DNA from: Watersipora subatra
Taxonomy: Eukaryota > Bryozoa > Gymnolaemata > Cheilostomatida > Watersiporidae
Direction of reading: 5' to 3'
Length of the DNA: 64,000 nucleotides
Assembly: GCF_963576615.1 (NCBI RefSeq)
Contig: NC_088711.1
Span: 5,518,001 to 5,582,000, forward strand
Shown here: positions 20,166 to 32,500 of the stretch, in pieces
Position numbering within the stretch: position 1 is the first letter of the stretch
Layout of the letters: every line of letters starts with the position of its first letter
Translations under genes and position numbers: made by a program
The notes under the pieces: model-generated
The model's database searches: none
What the model was told of the DNA's origin: nothing
The model's input: the letters and a program-made list of their open reading frames with translations, nothing else

Positions 20166-22904
20166 TAGTATAAATCTAACGTACAACAATATAGTTTATT
20201 ATAATATACTACAATATAGTATATTATAATAAAGCATAATATAATATTATATACTATAATATAAATTATATCATAATTAACATAATATATATGTTACATT
20301 ATGTTACATATTACAAGATATTAGATGTTACGCATGAAACTAAAATATCAACAAATTTTTAGACAAATACAGTTAGAAGTATTCATTTAGGGAGCTGTTG
20401 TCAGCCATTTTCAATAAAGTCAACTGTTACATCATTCTACAGTTGTATGTGTGAGCTAGAATTGCTATTTCATTGAAGTTTAATTAGAACTCAGATCTGT
20501 ACCTATACATCCTCAACATTTTTTGTCAACCCTAAATTGTTGCAAGTCAAACGGTGTTGACCTGTTAAGTCTAACATTTACAAGTATGTCCTTCATCAAA
20601 GGTCAACGGAATCAGTGTCTTGTGTCTGGCAAGATTTTAATTGGTAGTTTAGCAGAATTATTAACGAGTTAGAGTTAAAGAGTTAAAGAGTTAACCACAT
20701 ATTTGTACATTTGTATCTCTCCAGAAAGTACAGTAATAGTAACAGTACATAGTAATTACTGATTACATACAAAGTTTTCAAACTTATGAAATATTAAGCC
20801 CATGCTTGGCTCGATTGAATAACCCACAAGTATATATAAATCATATTACTACCTACACATATGACAGTGAAAATTTACGTATTTGTGATGGCCTTCCTGT
20901 AAAAATCAAAAAGCATTCAGGTTGAAAAATAAATGATGGCTCTCACGAATCTTGATAATACACCAACATTACATTATAACAATGCATTTTAGAAGCTACC
21001 AAGTTACCAACTAGCGAGCACTAAAATTTTAATTTTATGAGTTTTTTCTTCACATGGATACAAACTGGGTTTAGCATGTCAAAGAATTTCACATAACCTA
21101 GCAGACAGAAAATCGAAAACACGTTGCGCTTTTATTCACCAATAATATTTGATTAGGTACTGGATAAATTTTTCTCATTCATATAAAGCTCTTTTGTATT
21201 TTTGTCCCTTGTACTGTAATTCCAGTAGATGCTCCTACAGCGTAAATAATTTGTTGCAAAAATGTTTACTTTATATTGCAAGCGTAAAATATATGTAAAC
21301 ATTCTAATTCATTCCAATATCTCCCCAAACTCACTCTTTTGCTTCTCAAAATGATAAGAAACTAAATATAACTTCCTAATTTAATGGCTGTACAATATTT
21401 GCGGTATTAATGGTTTATTAATGGTTTGTATCAACAAGTTTTCAACTTTTCCTTGTCACTTTCACTTGGTTTAGGGCACTGATTATGATAGCTTTATGTT
21501 AAGTTAAGTGAAGCGCCCACCTTCAATGTTAATTTGACTCAATTTTTTCCACAAAAAAGTCTGTTGTTTATTTGCTTGCGTAGCAGAAACTTAGGTTAAA
21601 AATGCCAGATTGGCATCGAGAGGTCATCGAGAGGTCATGCCTCAAGTACCTATAGGAGCCAAATGTCTGCACAAATTTGGACACTCTGATCATATATACA
21701 TATGTAGAGCAGAGTGTTGAAGAGCCTTCTTCTTCTATATATTGGTAACTATTGTGATTGCTTCTATAATAATACTTATAGTTGACCCTATTGAACCGCC
21801 ATACTATGAAGACGAACACTATTGTCACTGAATGAATGAAAAATAAATATTTTCTTAAAAGTTGAGTTCTTCAAAGCGACCCCAAAGCCAAAGTGATTTT
21901 TTCAGCCAACATGACAAACTTTCTAAAATATATTCTAGGTACACTAGTAGATTCTTCTCTAGGACCAGAAAATGAGCAGGAACTTCCATTTTATTTTCAA
22001 GGTGTTTCCTCCATTAAGACAATAAGAAGCCATTAAGGTAAAATAAAATGAATGGCAATTTTAGTGCTTGCCACGATTACAAAGTTAAACTATTCCCATT
22101 CATCGTAATTCACATTTTTCCGCAGAATAATCTGCAATAGCTGTAAGTGCGAACGTGCGCATACAGATTAAAAAGATCATACCCTTTCACATTCACTGCT
22201 ATTTGGGCAAAGATGAAATACCTCGCTACTTATTCACAACCTTGCAGATGTTGATATCATTGATATCATTTTATAGCACAGGCCAGTACATGTATTTCAA
22301 TAGGTGCCTATATTTGGTACATGCAATAAATTTAAACGAAAGGCGCACCAACTTTAATAATGTAAATGAATCTGCCAGTGTGTACAATGTATCTTGTACT
22401 GGTAATAATTTGTAATGTTTGGTAGCATATACAACTGACTGTCTTCCTTTTGATTGTGTTAAGAGTTGAGCCACTGCTGGTTATAAGAGTGTGTCCATAA
22501 TAGCAATCCTTGATATGACTGTCTAGTTTTTTTAACCTATAGAAAAGGGTATTCATTTTTTCACAGCCTAATATCTACTGCTTGGTCAACAAAATTGAGC
22601 AGCCCGGTCTATTTTTTGACTTACAATGGCTATAAACCAGATGCACTGCGCCTCCCACCCTTCTACCCAGCTATCAGGCTAACAAGCAGGAAAAATGCCA
22701 AACTTGAATTAAAACACAAGCATTTTGTGGATGAAACTGGGGTGAGCAACTGTCGCTTCTTGCCTGCTGGCTATTTTCCAGTCAAACATTATATATTAAA
22801 AAAATAAAATAAAAATACAGTAATTAAGGAACTATTTTATAAATTTTGCAATGAAATGAGCGCTCAATGTGTGGTTACAAATGAATTCGATGGTGTGTTT
22901 ATTA
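20166..22904. other. Intergenic, no gene recognised
   Basis: An AT microsatellite-like tract (TATAATATA) lies at 20165-20330. The rest holds only short unsupported ORFs, including 22595-22807, which has no identifiable domain. Confidence 0.5.
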
Positions 22905-22912
22905 TCTAGTAA

Positions 22913-23092
22913 CAGACCTGCCAACCCAAGAGTGGGGCAATGCGTGAGATTTGGTTATGGGGCAATTGATGTATCAATGATAGTATATATAAAATTGTGG
23001 AAATTATGGAAATCATTTCTCACGCATCTTCATTTTTTCTTTGGGGCGATTGCGTGAGTCTCACGCCCAATGCGTGAGAGTTGGCAGGTATG
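22913..23092 (+). mobile_element. 180-bp hAT-type MITE, copy 1
   Basis: The ends are CAGACCTGCCAAC and GTTGGCAGGTATG, flanked by an exact 8-bp target-site duplication TCTAGTAA (22905-22912 and 23093-23100). The interior is rich in TGCGTGAG/CTCACGC motifs. An 8-bp duplication with CA..TG-like ends fits the hAT superfamily. It is non-coding. Confidence 0.92.
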
Positions 23093-23100
23093 TCTAGTAA

Positions 23101-23534
23101 GTGTTTAGCAACTGAGTAGAGATACCGGTAGCTGATTTTCTGTCTTTACACCGTAGGCATAAAATATTTCAAGTCTGTTATGTATTTTCTGTTAAGCAGT
23201 AAACCTCACAACATTCTACCAGAAATGTTGTTAGTGCATAATTATGTGAGTGTTTGCCGTTCGGTGGCGGTTACATCCAAGTCCACCTGTATAACAATAA
23301 TCATAATTACATGTACCCCACGCGTATGGCATTGCTAGGATTGGGAGTTGTCTTTCAAGTAAAAATATACTGCAAATTAAAAGCGGCCCAACCTAACTCG
23401 CTAGCAATTTTCGTTTACGTGACAGTGTTGACCGATAGCTACGCTAACACGAACCGATAAAAATAGGCAAAATCTGTTGGCTCGTGGGTTATACCTAAGG
23501 CTTACATGCTTCGTAGGAACAGTTAGAGTTAGGC
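23101..23534. other. Upstream flank of ASTE1
   Basis: No gene seen. It presumably carries the ASTE1 promoter and 5' UTR. Confidence 0.5.
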
Positions 23535-26500
23535 ATGGGGGTGCGAAGTTTTTCAAGCTTTATTAACGACAATGCTTCTACACTTCTTGTGTCACAAGAG
23601 CTGAAAGACACTTCCTTAATTATTGACGGTTATAACATTTTACACGAATTATACTATTTTAGTCCAGCTAATACTACGTACGGTGGCGACTATGATATAT
23701 TTTCTAAATCTATTGAAACATTCTGCAAGAGGCTGAGCATAAACAATATCAATCCGTTCTTTGTATTTGACGGTGCTAGTGAGCTTCACGATTTGAAGTT
23801 TCACACTGGTTTGGAGCGTGCTCAGGAAAGAATACATTTGGCTAATTTATCTAGTCATAGGAAAAGAACTAAGATTCTACCATGCCTCGCATTCAGGGTA
23901 TGTACCGACTCAGCAAGTCCGCTTTGATTGTTTTGATATAGCTTTACAGGTACGCAGTCTCACAGTTATTGTTGTGTTTGTTTAAATTGTTTTTTGTTGT
24001 AAACTAGCCATCTAAAACTTAGCCATTCCAGTTAGGCGCGAAATATTCTTTGTCCTATTAGACAGTGATAGGAAGCCTTACTTTTCATACGTAGGCCTAC
24101 GGCGTGTTGGTCTTATGCTCCTTACGTAACTATGTTATATCATGTTTATCAATTCTCTTTGTTTCGTCTGTTGAAATGTTACGTCATAGTTGTATGTTTT
24201 GGTACATTAACCCCCACACTGAGATACCACAAATAACAGATATTACATAAATAGACTAATGGAGAATGGCATTCGGTGGTTTCTGAGATAGCTTTTAATA
24301 TATAGGTGTAACGTATCAAACTTTAGTCTTTTATTAAGAATGTATAATCATAGTATTAGCTCATATTTGACTAATTGTTGTTGTATTTTAGAAACGATTA
24401 ACTAATCCAGTTTTAATTTAATAATTTTGCCAATGTTTTGTCTTTTAGGGAAGATTTTTTTCGTGGTTATGCCACAGATCATGATGTTGTTGCTGCCATT
24501 TATTAATATACCGGTGTCTGCAGGCATGCATTGACAAGCTAAGGGAGTTGAATGTCCCATTTTGTGTTTGTGACCATGAAGCAGACCAACAGTTGGCAAG
24601 TCTTGCCCGCGAATGGAATTGTCCACTGGTCAGCAATGATACAGATTTCCTGCTATTCGACTTGCCAGGAGGTGTGATATCTGTTCAGAATCTAAACCTG
24701 CCGGATATCTTGGATAAATCGGCGAGGTCTGGATGAACCAAACTTTTTTTCACTATTAAAACTTATATTGATATAAGAAAACAATTGTGTTGTGGATTTA
24801 AAAGGTTTTTATGATAGAACGGGAGAAAAAATACTAGTGATAATCACATGAGTTGATTAGAAGGTAAAAGTCTGTGGCTGCAGGTACTAAGTGGTGGATG
24901 TATATTGTTGTAGTGCTGATGACAAGCTCTATGCGAGAATTTACCATAATAGGACTCTTCTGGAACTCTATGATATCAAACCACGAAACCTTCCTCTGCT
25001 GGCTGTTATTTGTGGAAATGACTCATTTCCAAGCAACAAAATGATTCGCTTTAGGAGGCACATTAATCGTAGCAAATCAGACTCCATGGATATAGCCAAA
25101 TACCTCCGCTGGCTTGCAAATGTAAGTCAGTCTTGTTAAGAGCTGTATTAGTTTTATGTTACTTGTACTTGAGCAGTTTTTAGGATGGATGTATTTAAAA
25201 TTGTAAATCGTTTTACCTCCTATTCTATACACATGAGATAAGAAAACTCGGGTGAAGACTAGTGTGAACCCTCCTATTCTATACACATGAAATAAGAGAA
25301 CTCGGGTTAACCCCAGTTCTATGGGTTCATTACCCGAGGCTAATGTGTACCCTCCTATTCTATAAACATAAGATAAGAAAACTCAGGTGAAGGCTATTGT
25401 GTACATTATAAATATTACAAAACTTGCTAAATATATAAGATGGTAAAGTTTAAACATATCTTGTGCAGCTGACCTTTTGGCTATAAGAATTGTAAGGAAT
25501 TTTTACAAGACAACCTAGTATGGTTAAAAAATGAATAGATTCTACAGGAGAATTGTTAGCACTTTGGTTGTGATCGTATTCTTAACTATGGAACACAGGC
25601 TTCTCATCACCCATAGATGATAGAATGCCTATTATACTCGGTAGAAGCTGTCAAAGCTTTTCACACTATCACGCTTGAGGACACTCGTCGTAAGCACCTG
25701 ACTTCAGCTACAGGTGTTTCTTGTATTGCTTGCCGTCTGTTTCAGTACGCGACATTAGATTGCGCTGTGACTGCCTTGATGCTTCTTTGTGGTCCGATTG
25801 ACAAAGACAGACAGAGGTCACGTGTGATGAAAACTGTGGAAGCATACAATTCCTATACAAATCATGTAGGGCCTTACTTCCTCACTGGCAAGGTATACCT
25901 CATCGGGAACTTACTTTTATTATAACTTTTAATTTTTATCACAGTTACATTATACTTATATGCTGTACAATTATTATTTTGATAGTTTTAAGTCCCAGTA
26001 GAATTGCATCGCACACAATTTTATGTTGTCTTCATGTTAAAAATGGGCAATTGAAGATATAATAATAACATGACTTATTTATATATTTGATAATTTATCT
26101 TGAGCTATCATGCCCAGCTTGCACTAGTCCTTTTAGAATCCACAGTTTAAAACTAAAAGAGGACGCTATGAAGCACTGTTTGATACCATTTATAGCACTG
26201 TAACTATGTGAAAGAGAGCTGCGTAAATATGTATTCATTTTACTAAAGCGAAATTTTCGAGAGATTTTGGACATAAGATGTAGCAAATTACTTCGAATGT
26301 TGAATATTTGCTCAAATTGGAATGTTTCTAGGTTGAGCTAATCATTAGTCGAGGTTTGACTGCATTAGGTGTGCTCTAAATTTATGTGCTCATTTATAAT
26401 AATATTTGCTAGGTCGGTGTTGCCATTCTATGGTCTTAAGGCTAACTCTGCTGAACCAATATGTTGTTTACTAGCTATATATTTTTTATTGCAACAAAAT

Positions 26501-29500
26501 GAGGTAAAACTACAGCAGCCACTTGTGAAAGGTTTGTGAAGTGTACTGCTGCCAACCAAATGTTTAGTTTCCTTTCTAACGCTAGTTCATTGCATATCAA
26601 TTTTCGACATCGCCATTACTGGGGTATATTAAAATTGTTATTATTGTCTGACATATGACACATTTTTCTGTCAGTTTTTTTGAGCATCTACTTTCAATCT
26701 TCAGATAAAAAGTCCTATCTAGGATGGTTCCAGAAACGCAGCATACATGTAATTATCACTAGAGCAACAAACTGCAGATGCCATCACAAAATTGCTGTTA
26801 CAGCTGCTAACGGGGAGATGACTTGTTTGCTAGGCTAAAATCCCAGACAAGTGTTTTGGTCATTATACATTCATATGCTAGTAATTATTCCTCAGCATGT
26901 AAACTTCATGTAGACATGTTTCTATGCACACTGAGAGTGTTTAAAGGACCGTACACGTACACACTATCGTTCAAATCGACGATTAGCTGTGCGATTGACC
27001 GTCATTTTGCGACCAACGTAATCGTTGCTAGCGATGATGCGATGGACTTTCAACATGTTGAACTTTGACACCGATGATCGCAACTATTAGCATCTTGATT
27101 GGCTGTTTGTTGACCGCTTCGGATCCAATTTCAACAGTTATGATGATTTGTGTCAATTCATATTTGCAAGCATTGCTAAGAACTACGCTCGTGATGAATT
27201 GCATCTATAATTACATCTATTGAATAATCTATATATATATTTCTCAAAGTGTGCCCTTATGTGTGCATTCCGGCTATAGCTATTAAAATCTTGGAATAAA
27301 AAATACGTACCGAAGAAGATTTGATTTCAGACTCTACCGTTCACCAGTCTGTCCCCTACCCAATAGGCCACAGAGAATGAGTTGATAGCATGCCCATATA
27401 AGTTGCTATATGGGAGCATATACCCAGCGGCTTTGCATACCACGCAAGGTGATTGCATAAGTAAGTGATTGTCATTAGTTAGCTTACTAAAAATTTTCCA
27501 ATGGCATTCTGCCAAGCTAATAGACAGTGGTAGGCAACTCTCATTACTTCTCATTGTTTATAAGCTGATTTTTAATACTCTGAGTAACTGTAACACAACT
27601 AGTCAGATAATTAAAAGATAACAAAAAGACTCGAGATGTCACCAATACAATTTCGTAATGTGTAATTGGTTGTTAGCGATTAGCTGTACCAATTGCTCAT
27701 AGTGTGTACACCTTATCGTTGGTGATGACGCAAAAATAGCTAACCGTTGTAGTCCATCGCTCAGCTAAACGTTGATTTGAGCGATGTGTATAGGCCTTAA
27801 CACTTGTAGAGAGCCCGCTCTCTGTCTTTAGGTATAGTGAGACACATCATATGTGCAGTTAATGTAAAAGAAGTGATAAAATTTGGCCTTGACATATTCT
27901 TAGCATAGATACCAGTGTCAAGCCATGGGTGCTCGTGCATCCCTGATTATATTGTATGGACGCTGTGGAGCTGACAACAGAGCGATGTAGCTTTTGTGTG
28001 TTCATTGTCAATAGTGCACCTTATGTGATGCTTCGGCTAGTTTATGCCATTTGCTCGCGCGAGAAAATTCAGGTGCAGTCCTCGAGTATCAGCTGTCATA
28101 TTGTGAACATTTCTTAGTGTCTTTTTGCAGTACATTATCACAGTTATACACCGCTGTCGTTCAGTACATTACCACAGTTACACAGCTCTGTCGCTCAGTA
28201 CATTACTACAGTTACACAGCTCTGTTCTTAATTACATTACCGCAGTTACACAGCTCTGTTGTTCAGTACATTACCACAGTTACACAGCTCTGTTGTTTAG
28301 TACATTACTACAGTTACACAGCGCTGTCGCTCAGTACATTACCACAGTTACACAGCTCTGTTGTTCAGTACATTACCACAGTTACACAGCTCTGTCGGTC
28401 TGTACATTACCACAGTTACACAGCTCTGTCGGTCTGTACATTACCACAGTTACACAGCGCTGTCGGTCTGTACATTACCACAGTTACACAGCGCTGTCGG
28501 TCTGTACATTACCAGTTACACAGCTCTGTCGGTCTATACATTACCACAGTTACACAGCTCTGTTGTTCAGTACATTACCACAGTTACACAGCGATGTCGG
28601 TCTGTACATTACCACAGTTACACAGCTCTGTCACTCAGTACATTACCACAGTTACACAACGCTGTCGGTCTGTACATTACCACAGTTACACAGCACTGTC
28701 GTTTAGTACATTACCACAGTTACACAGCGCTGTCGGTCTGTACATTACCACAGTTACACAGCGCTGTCGGTCAGTACATTACCACAGTTACACAGCTCTG
28801 TCGGTCTATACATTACCACAGTTACACAGCTCTGTTGTTCAGTACATTACCACAGTTACACAGCGCTGTCGTTTAGTACATTACCACAGTTACACAGCGC
28901 TGTCACTCAGTACATTACCACAGTTACACAACGCTGTCGGTCTGTACATTACCACAGTTACACAGCGCTGTCGGTCAGTACATTACCACAGATACACAGC
29001 TCTGTCGGTCTGTACATTACCACGGTTACACAGCTCTGTTGTTCAGTACATTACCACAGTTACACAGCGCTGTCGTTTAGTACATTACCACAGTTACACA
29101 GCGCTGTCACTCAGTACATTACCAGTTACACAGCGCTGTCGGTCTGTACATTACCACAGTTACACAGCTCTGTTGGTCTGTACATTACCACAGTTACACA
29201 GCTCTGTCGGTCTGTATTTTGTAGATTATGCACACTTCCACTCATCGCCTTCATGAAACCTTGCCTGAGCTCTTCTGGTCCCGCTACAGGTCAGCCTTAA
29301 TATCGAAAAGGTTAATGGAAGTTCTTTTCTTTCACCGAAGAGTCTTCGCGGTGCAAGTAAGCAGTAATTTCTCTATTTTTGTATGTGATTCATCGATTTT
29401 ATTAGTAGTTTTTGTAAAAATATATGAATATCTTGAGAGTTTTGGGAATATGTCCATTTATTTACCTACCATGCTATTGTAAATAATGACTTTACAGGAC

Positions 29501-32500
29501 CTCTGCTAGCAGCACGCATTCGCATGCTATAACACTTCTGTTGCTACTGTTAACATACTAGCACAGTTTTTCATCAGGCTGTTGATTTTTGTAATAAGTG
29601 TCAGCTCAAAGTTGGAGTTGTGACGCCATTTGGCTTGGTTCAGCTCTAAAGTTTATATAACACTGCATAAGTTTTCACACCTCTTCGGTAAAGTAGAGTA
29701 TATTTTATTTTGTGTGCTTGTTAGGTGAGTTCAAGATGTCATCTTTGAAACATGAAATACTTTTGTGTCAATGTCGTCTTGTTTATGGTGGAACTTACAT
29801 GCGGTATTAGATATATAGTGAATTCAAATAATAGTCAATTTGTGCTGAAACGGTTTTTTAATTAAAATTTCAGTTACCAAAAGCTGTGAATAGTTTAGTT
29901 TAAATCTTATGAAAATCAAATGATATTCATTCTGAAATGTGAAGCATTTATATGGCTGCAATCAAGTTTTACCAATTTATTAAACTTTTTTCTCATTTCC
30001 TATGATTATCTACAAATTATCTTTCCATCATTATTATCTTCTCCTGGTTGCTTAACATCACATAGAATACTACAATCCTTTCATCCATGTTATAAGCAGC
30101 TGGTCCTCAATCTAATGTGTAATTATTTTATCATTTGAGTACTAGATATCCCATCTCTTCTTGCACACTTTCTGTAGATGGAAGATTTGAAGTGCCCCAG
30201 TGCATGGCTCAGCTCTGCTTGTATCCGTCAACAAACCTATCAAATCCTTTCCGCTTCCAGTATGAGGAGCATTACCACAGTTTCTGAGTACGACAGACAT
30301 AACAAGTTGCTACTAAAACGGGTAGTGCCAGTGAACTATAACGTACCGAGAGAATGTATCACACTGGAAACGCTGTATGACCAATCCGTAGAGCAGAGAC
30401 TAAACCTTTTTTATAAAACTCTTGAAATCACGGATGAGATGGTGGCAGCTGGAGTCGTAACGCCAGATTCGCCAGACAGAAAGGACAATGACATACTCAC
30501 AGCGCTGATCATATTCTGGGTGAACCACTGTGAGCCTCAAAGTTGTAAAATGTAAGACACGTCAGTCAGAGTTTTATTAAGATTTTTATGACGAAATATC
30601 GTCATTGAGGCGTGTTAGGGGCACAGTATCTCCTGATATTGTTATGCTGAATGATTTGAAACATTTCAGTGCTTTGCTGATAATCTTTCAGTATGCAGTG
30701 TAAACTATAATCATATGTAACTGAATATTATATTTATGACAGATACAACCTTTCACAACCTGTAACTTGTGCAGACTCTTAACTGTTCGTCACAACTTCT
30801 AACCTTTGCGGACTCTCCACATAAATCATCAGCACATCATCCTAACTGTCTGTAACAGAGAATTTTTTGAGGCTCAACTATTGTCCATTCCTTTTATCTC
30901 TTCCCAGGCGCACGAACAATAACACATTTCCATATTCCTTTCAGCCACTTGATGTCCATTCTGGTCTGCGTTGTCAATCTCTCACTCATAGACGAGCACC
31001 TTAGCAAGCAGGACAGAGTTTGCAAGCAAGTTGAACGTCATTCACATGTGCCAACCCGGGACCAAAGACACGAGCTAGGCTTGGAAATGCCTGTACTTCA
31101 GGCTATGGCGCAGTTCCAAAGTGTGCTAAGGTACTAAAATACTCAAGTGATAGAGTTCTCTAGCGGGCATATGATCCTCAACGGCTGATGCACAATATTA
31201 CAGTTTTACGGGTAGACACTAAGTCTGTGTTTTGTTGCAGTGATGGTCTGGACTTATTGGGACTACTTGGCATCGACTTTAACATACGCTTGCATGAAAT
31301 ATTTAGTGGACGCTATGTGTACAACCTCGCCATTGAACTGAGTGCTCGAATAGACCCAGGACCATACTGCGAGGAACTGCTAGTGAGGGGCAGCGATTAC
31401 AGCAACCTTTTTAAAAGGTGACACTAATACACTAGTTGCTTTGCCATAATTTAACAGCTGCTCTTGTGCTAGCTCAGCAGTTAAGTAATACATACTATTA
31501 TATTCATTGCTTGCTCTATGAAACAACTGGTTCGCTTTTGCTTGAATGTCAAATTAATTTAAATTATATTTGTCAAATTACGCAAGATGTACACCTTTAG
31601 CCTCAGAGCCATAAAACGCAACAGCTTGCAGAATGTTAAATTCCTCCACCTATAATTACATATTTGTGTCTTTGGCAGTTGGTACCAGCTGATAGAAGAG
31701 AATGTGAAGGAGGGCTATTTGACGGTGATGGGCAACAATAAGGTTACTGCTGAGACAATCAGTAAAGCTGCTAAAAAACGGGTATGTTCTTGTGGTGGCA
31801 AAGCTGGCAAACTCCGTAACAAGCTAAAATACCTTTTCAGAAAGTTTTTAGATATATTTGTACATGTATCTCTTTCCAGTGCTATTAGCCAAATGCATGG
31901 CGTTGCAGAGGAATAGAATTATTACCTAGTGAATTTGAGTAACTTACCTGGAAAACTAGATCTTTACTAAAACAATAGTGTTTACAATAGTGATACCCGC
32001 ATTTTGGGCCAGCTTAACAAACGTTGCGCGAAACGGTCAACAGTGCTGATGATTGTTAAACCCAAGCAAGTGCTTTAAGCGTGAGTATCTTAACCAATGT
32101 AATGACTATTTGACCTGTGAATCTATTGTATGAAAGTGTAGCTTAATGGTTAATTTTTCTGCCTCAAGATCTGAAGATCCAGCGATCAAATTCAGTGCCG
32201 TGCAGATTGTTCATTGCTAGATTTTAATATCTATAACTGGACACATGGTTTGACAGAATGACAAACACTGAGATTTATATACCGTAAAACCTCTAATTGA
32301 ATGCCATGACGTTATATTTTCTAACCCTTTTTCTATAGTGGCAGTCAAATAGAGGTGGCATTCGAATAGATGCTGGTGTTGTATTTTTCAAATAGCTTGT
32401 CGAATTTTTGGAAGATAAATTAAGCCCTTTTACGCGCTTATATTTTGCCCACTCCTTCTGGTGGATCGACATTAAGCCTTTTGGATGCAATAAATCTGCT

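Noticed and set aside
22595-22807. 70-aa ORF with protein-like composition
   Set aside because: No recognised domain and no exon signals; could be an old transposon fragment.
26823-27068. 81-aa ORF
   Set aside because: Overlaps the left end of a TTAA-flanked inverted-repeat element in ASTE1 intron 4.
28051-29256. A 401-aa ORF rich in QLHSSV/YITTVT repeats
   Set aside because: It is the 34-bp minisatellite read in frame, lies in ASTE1 intron 4 and is out of frame with exon 5.
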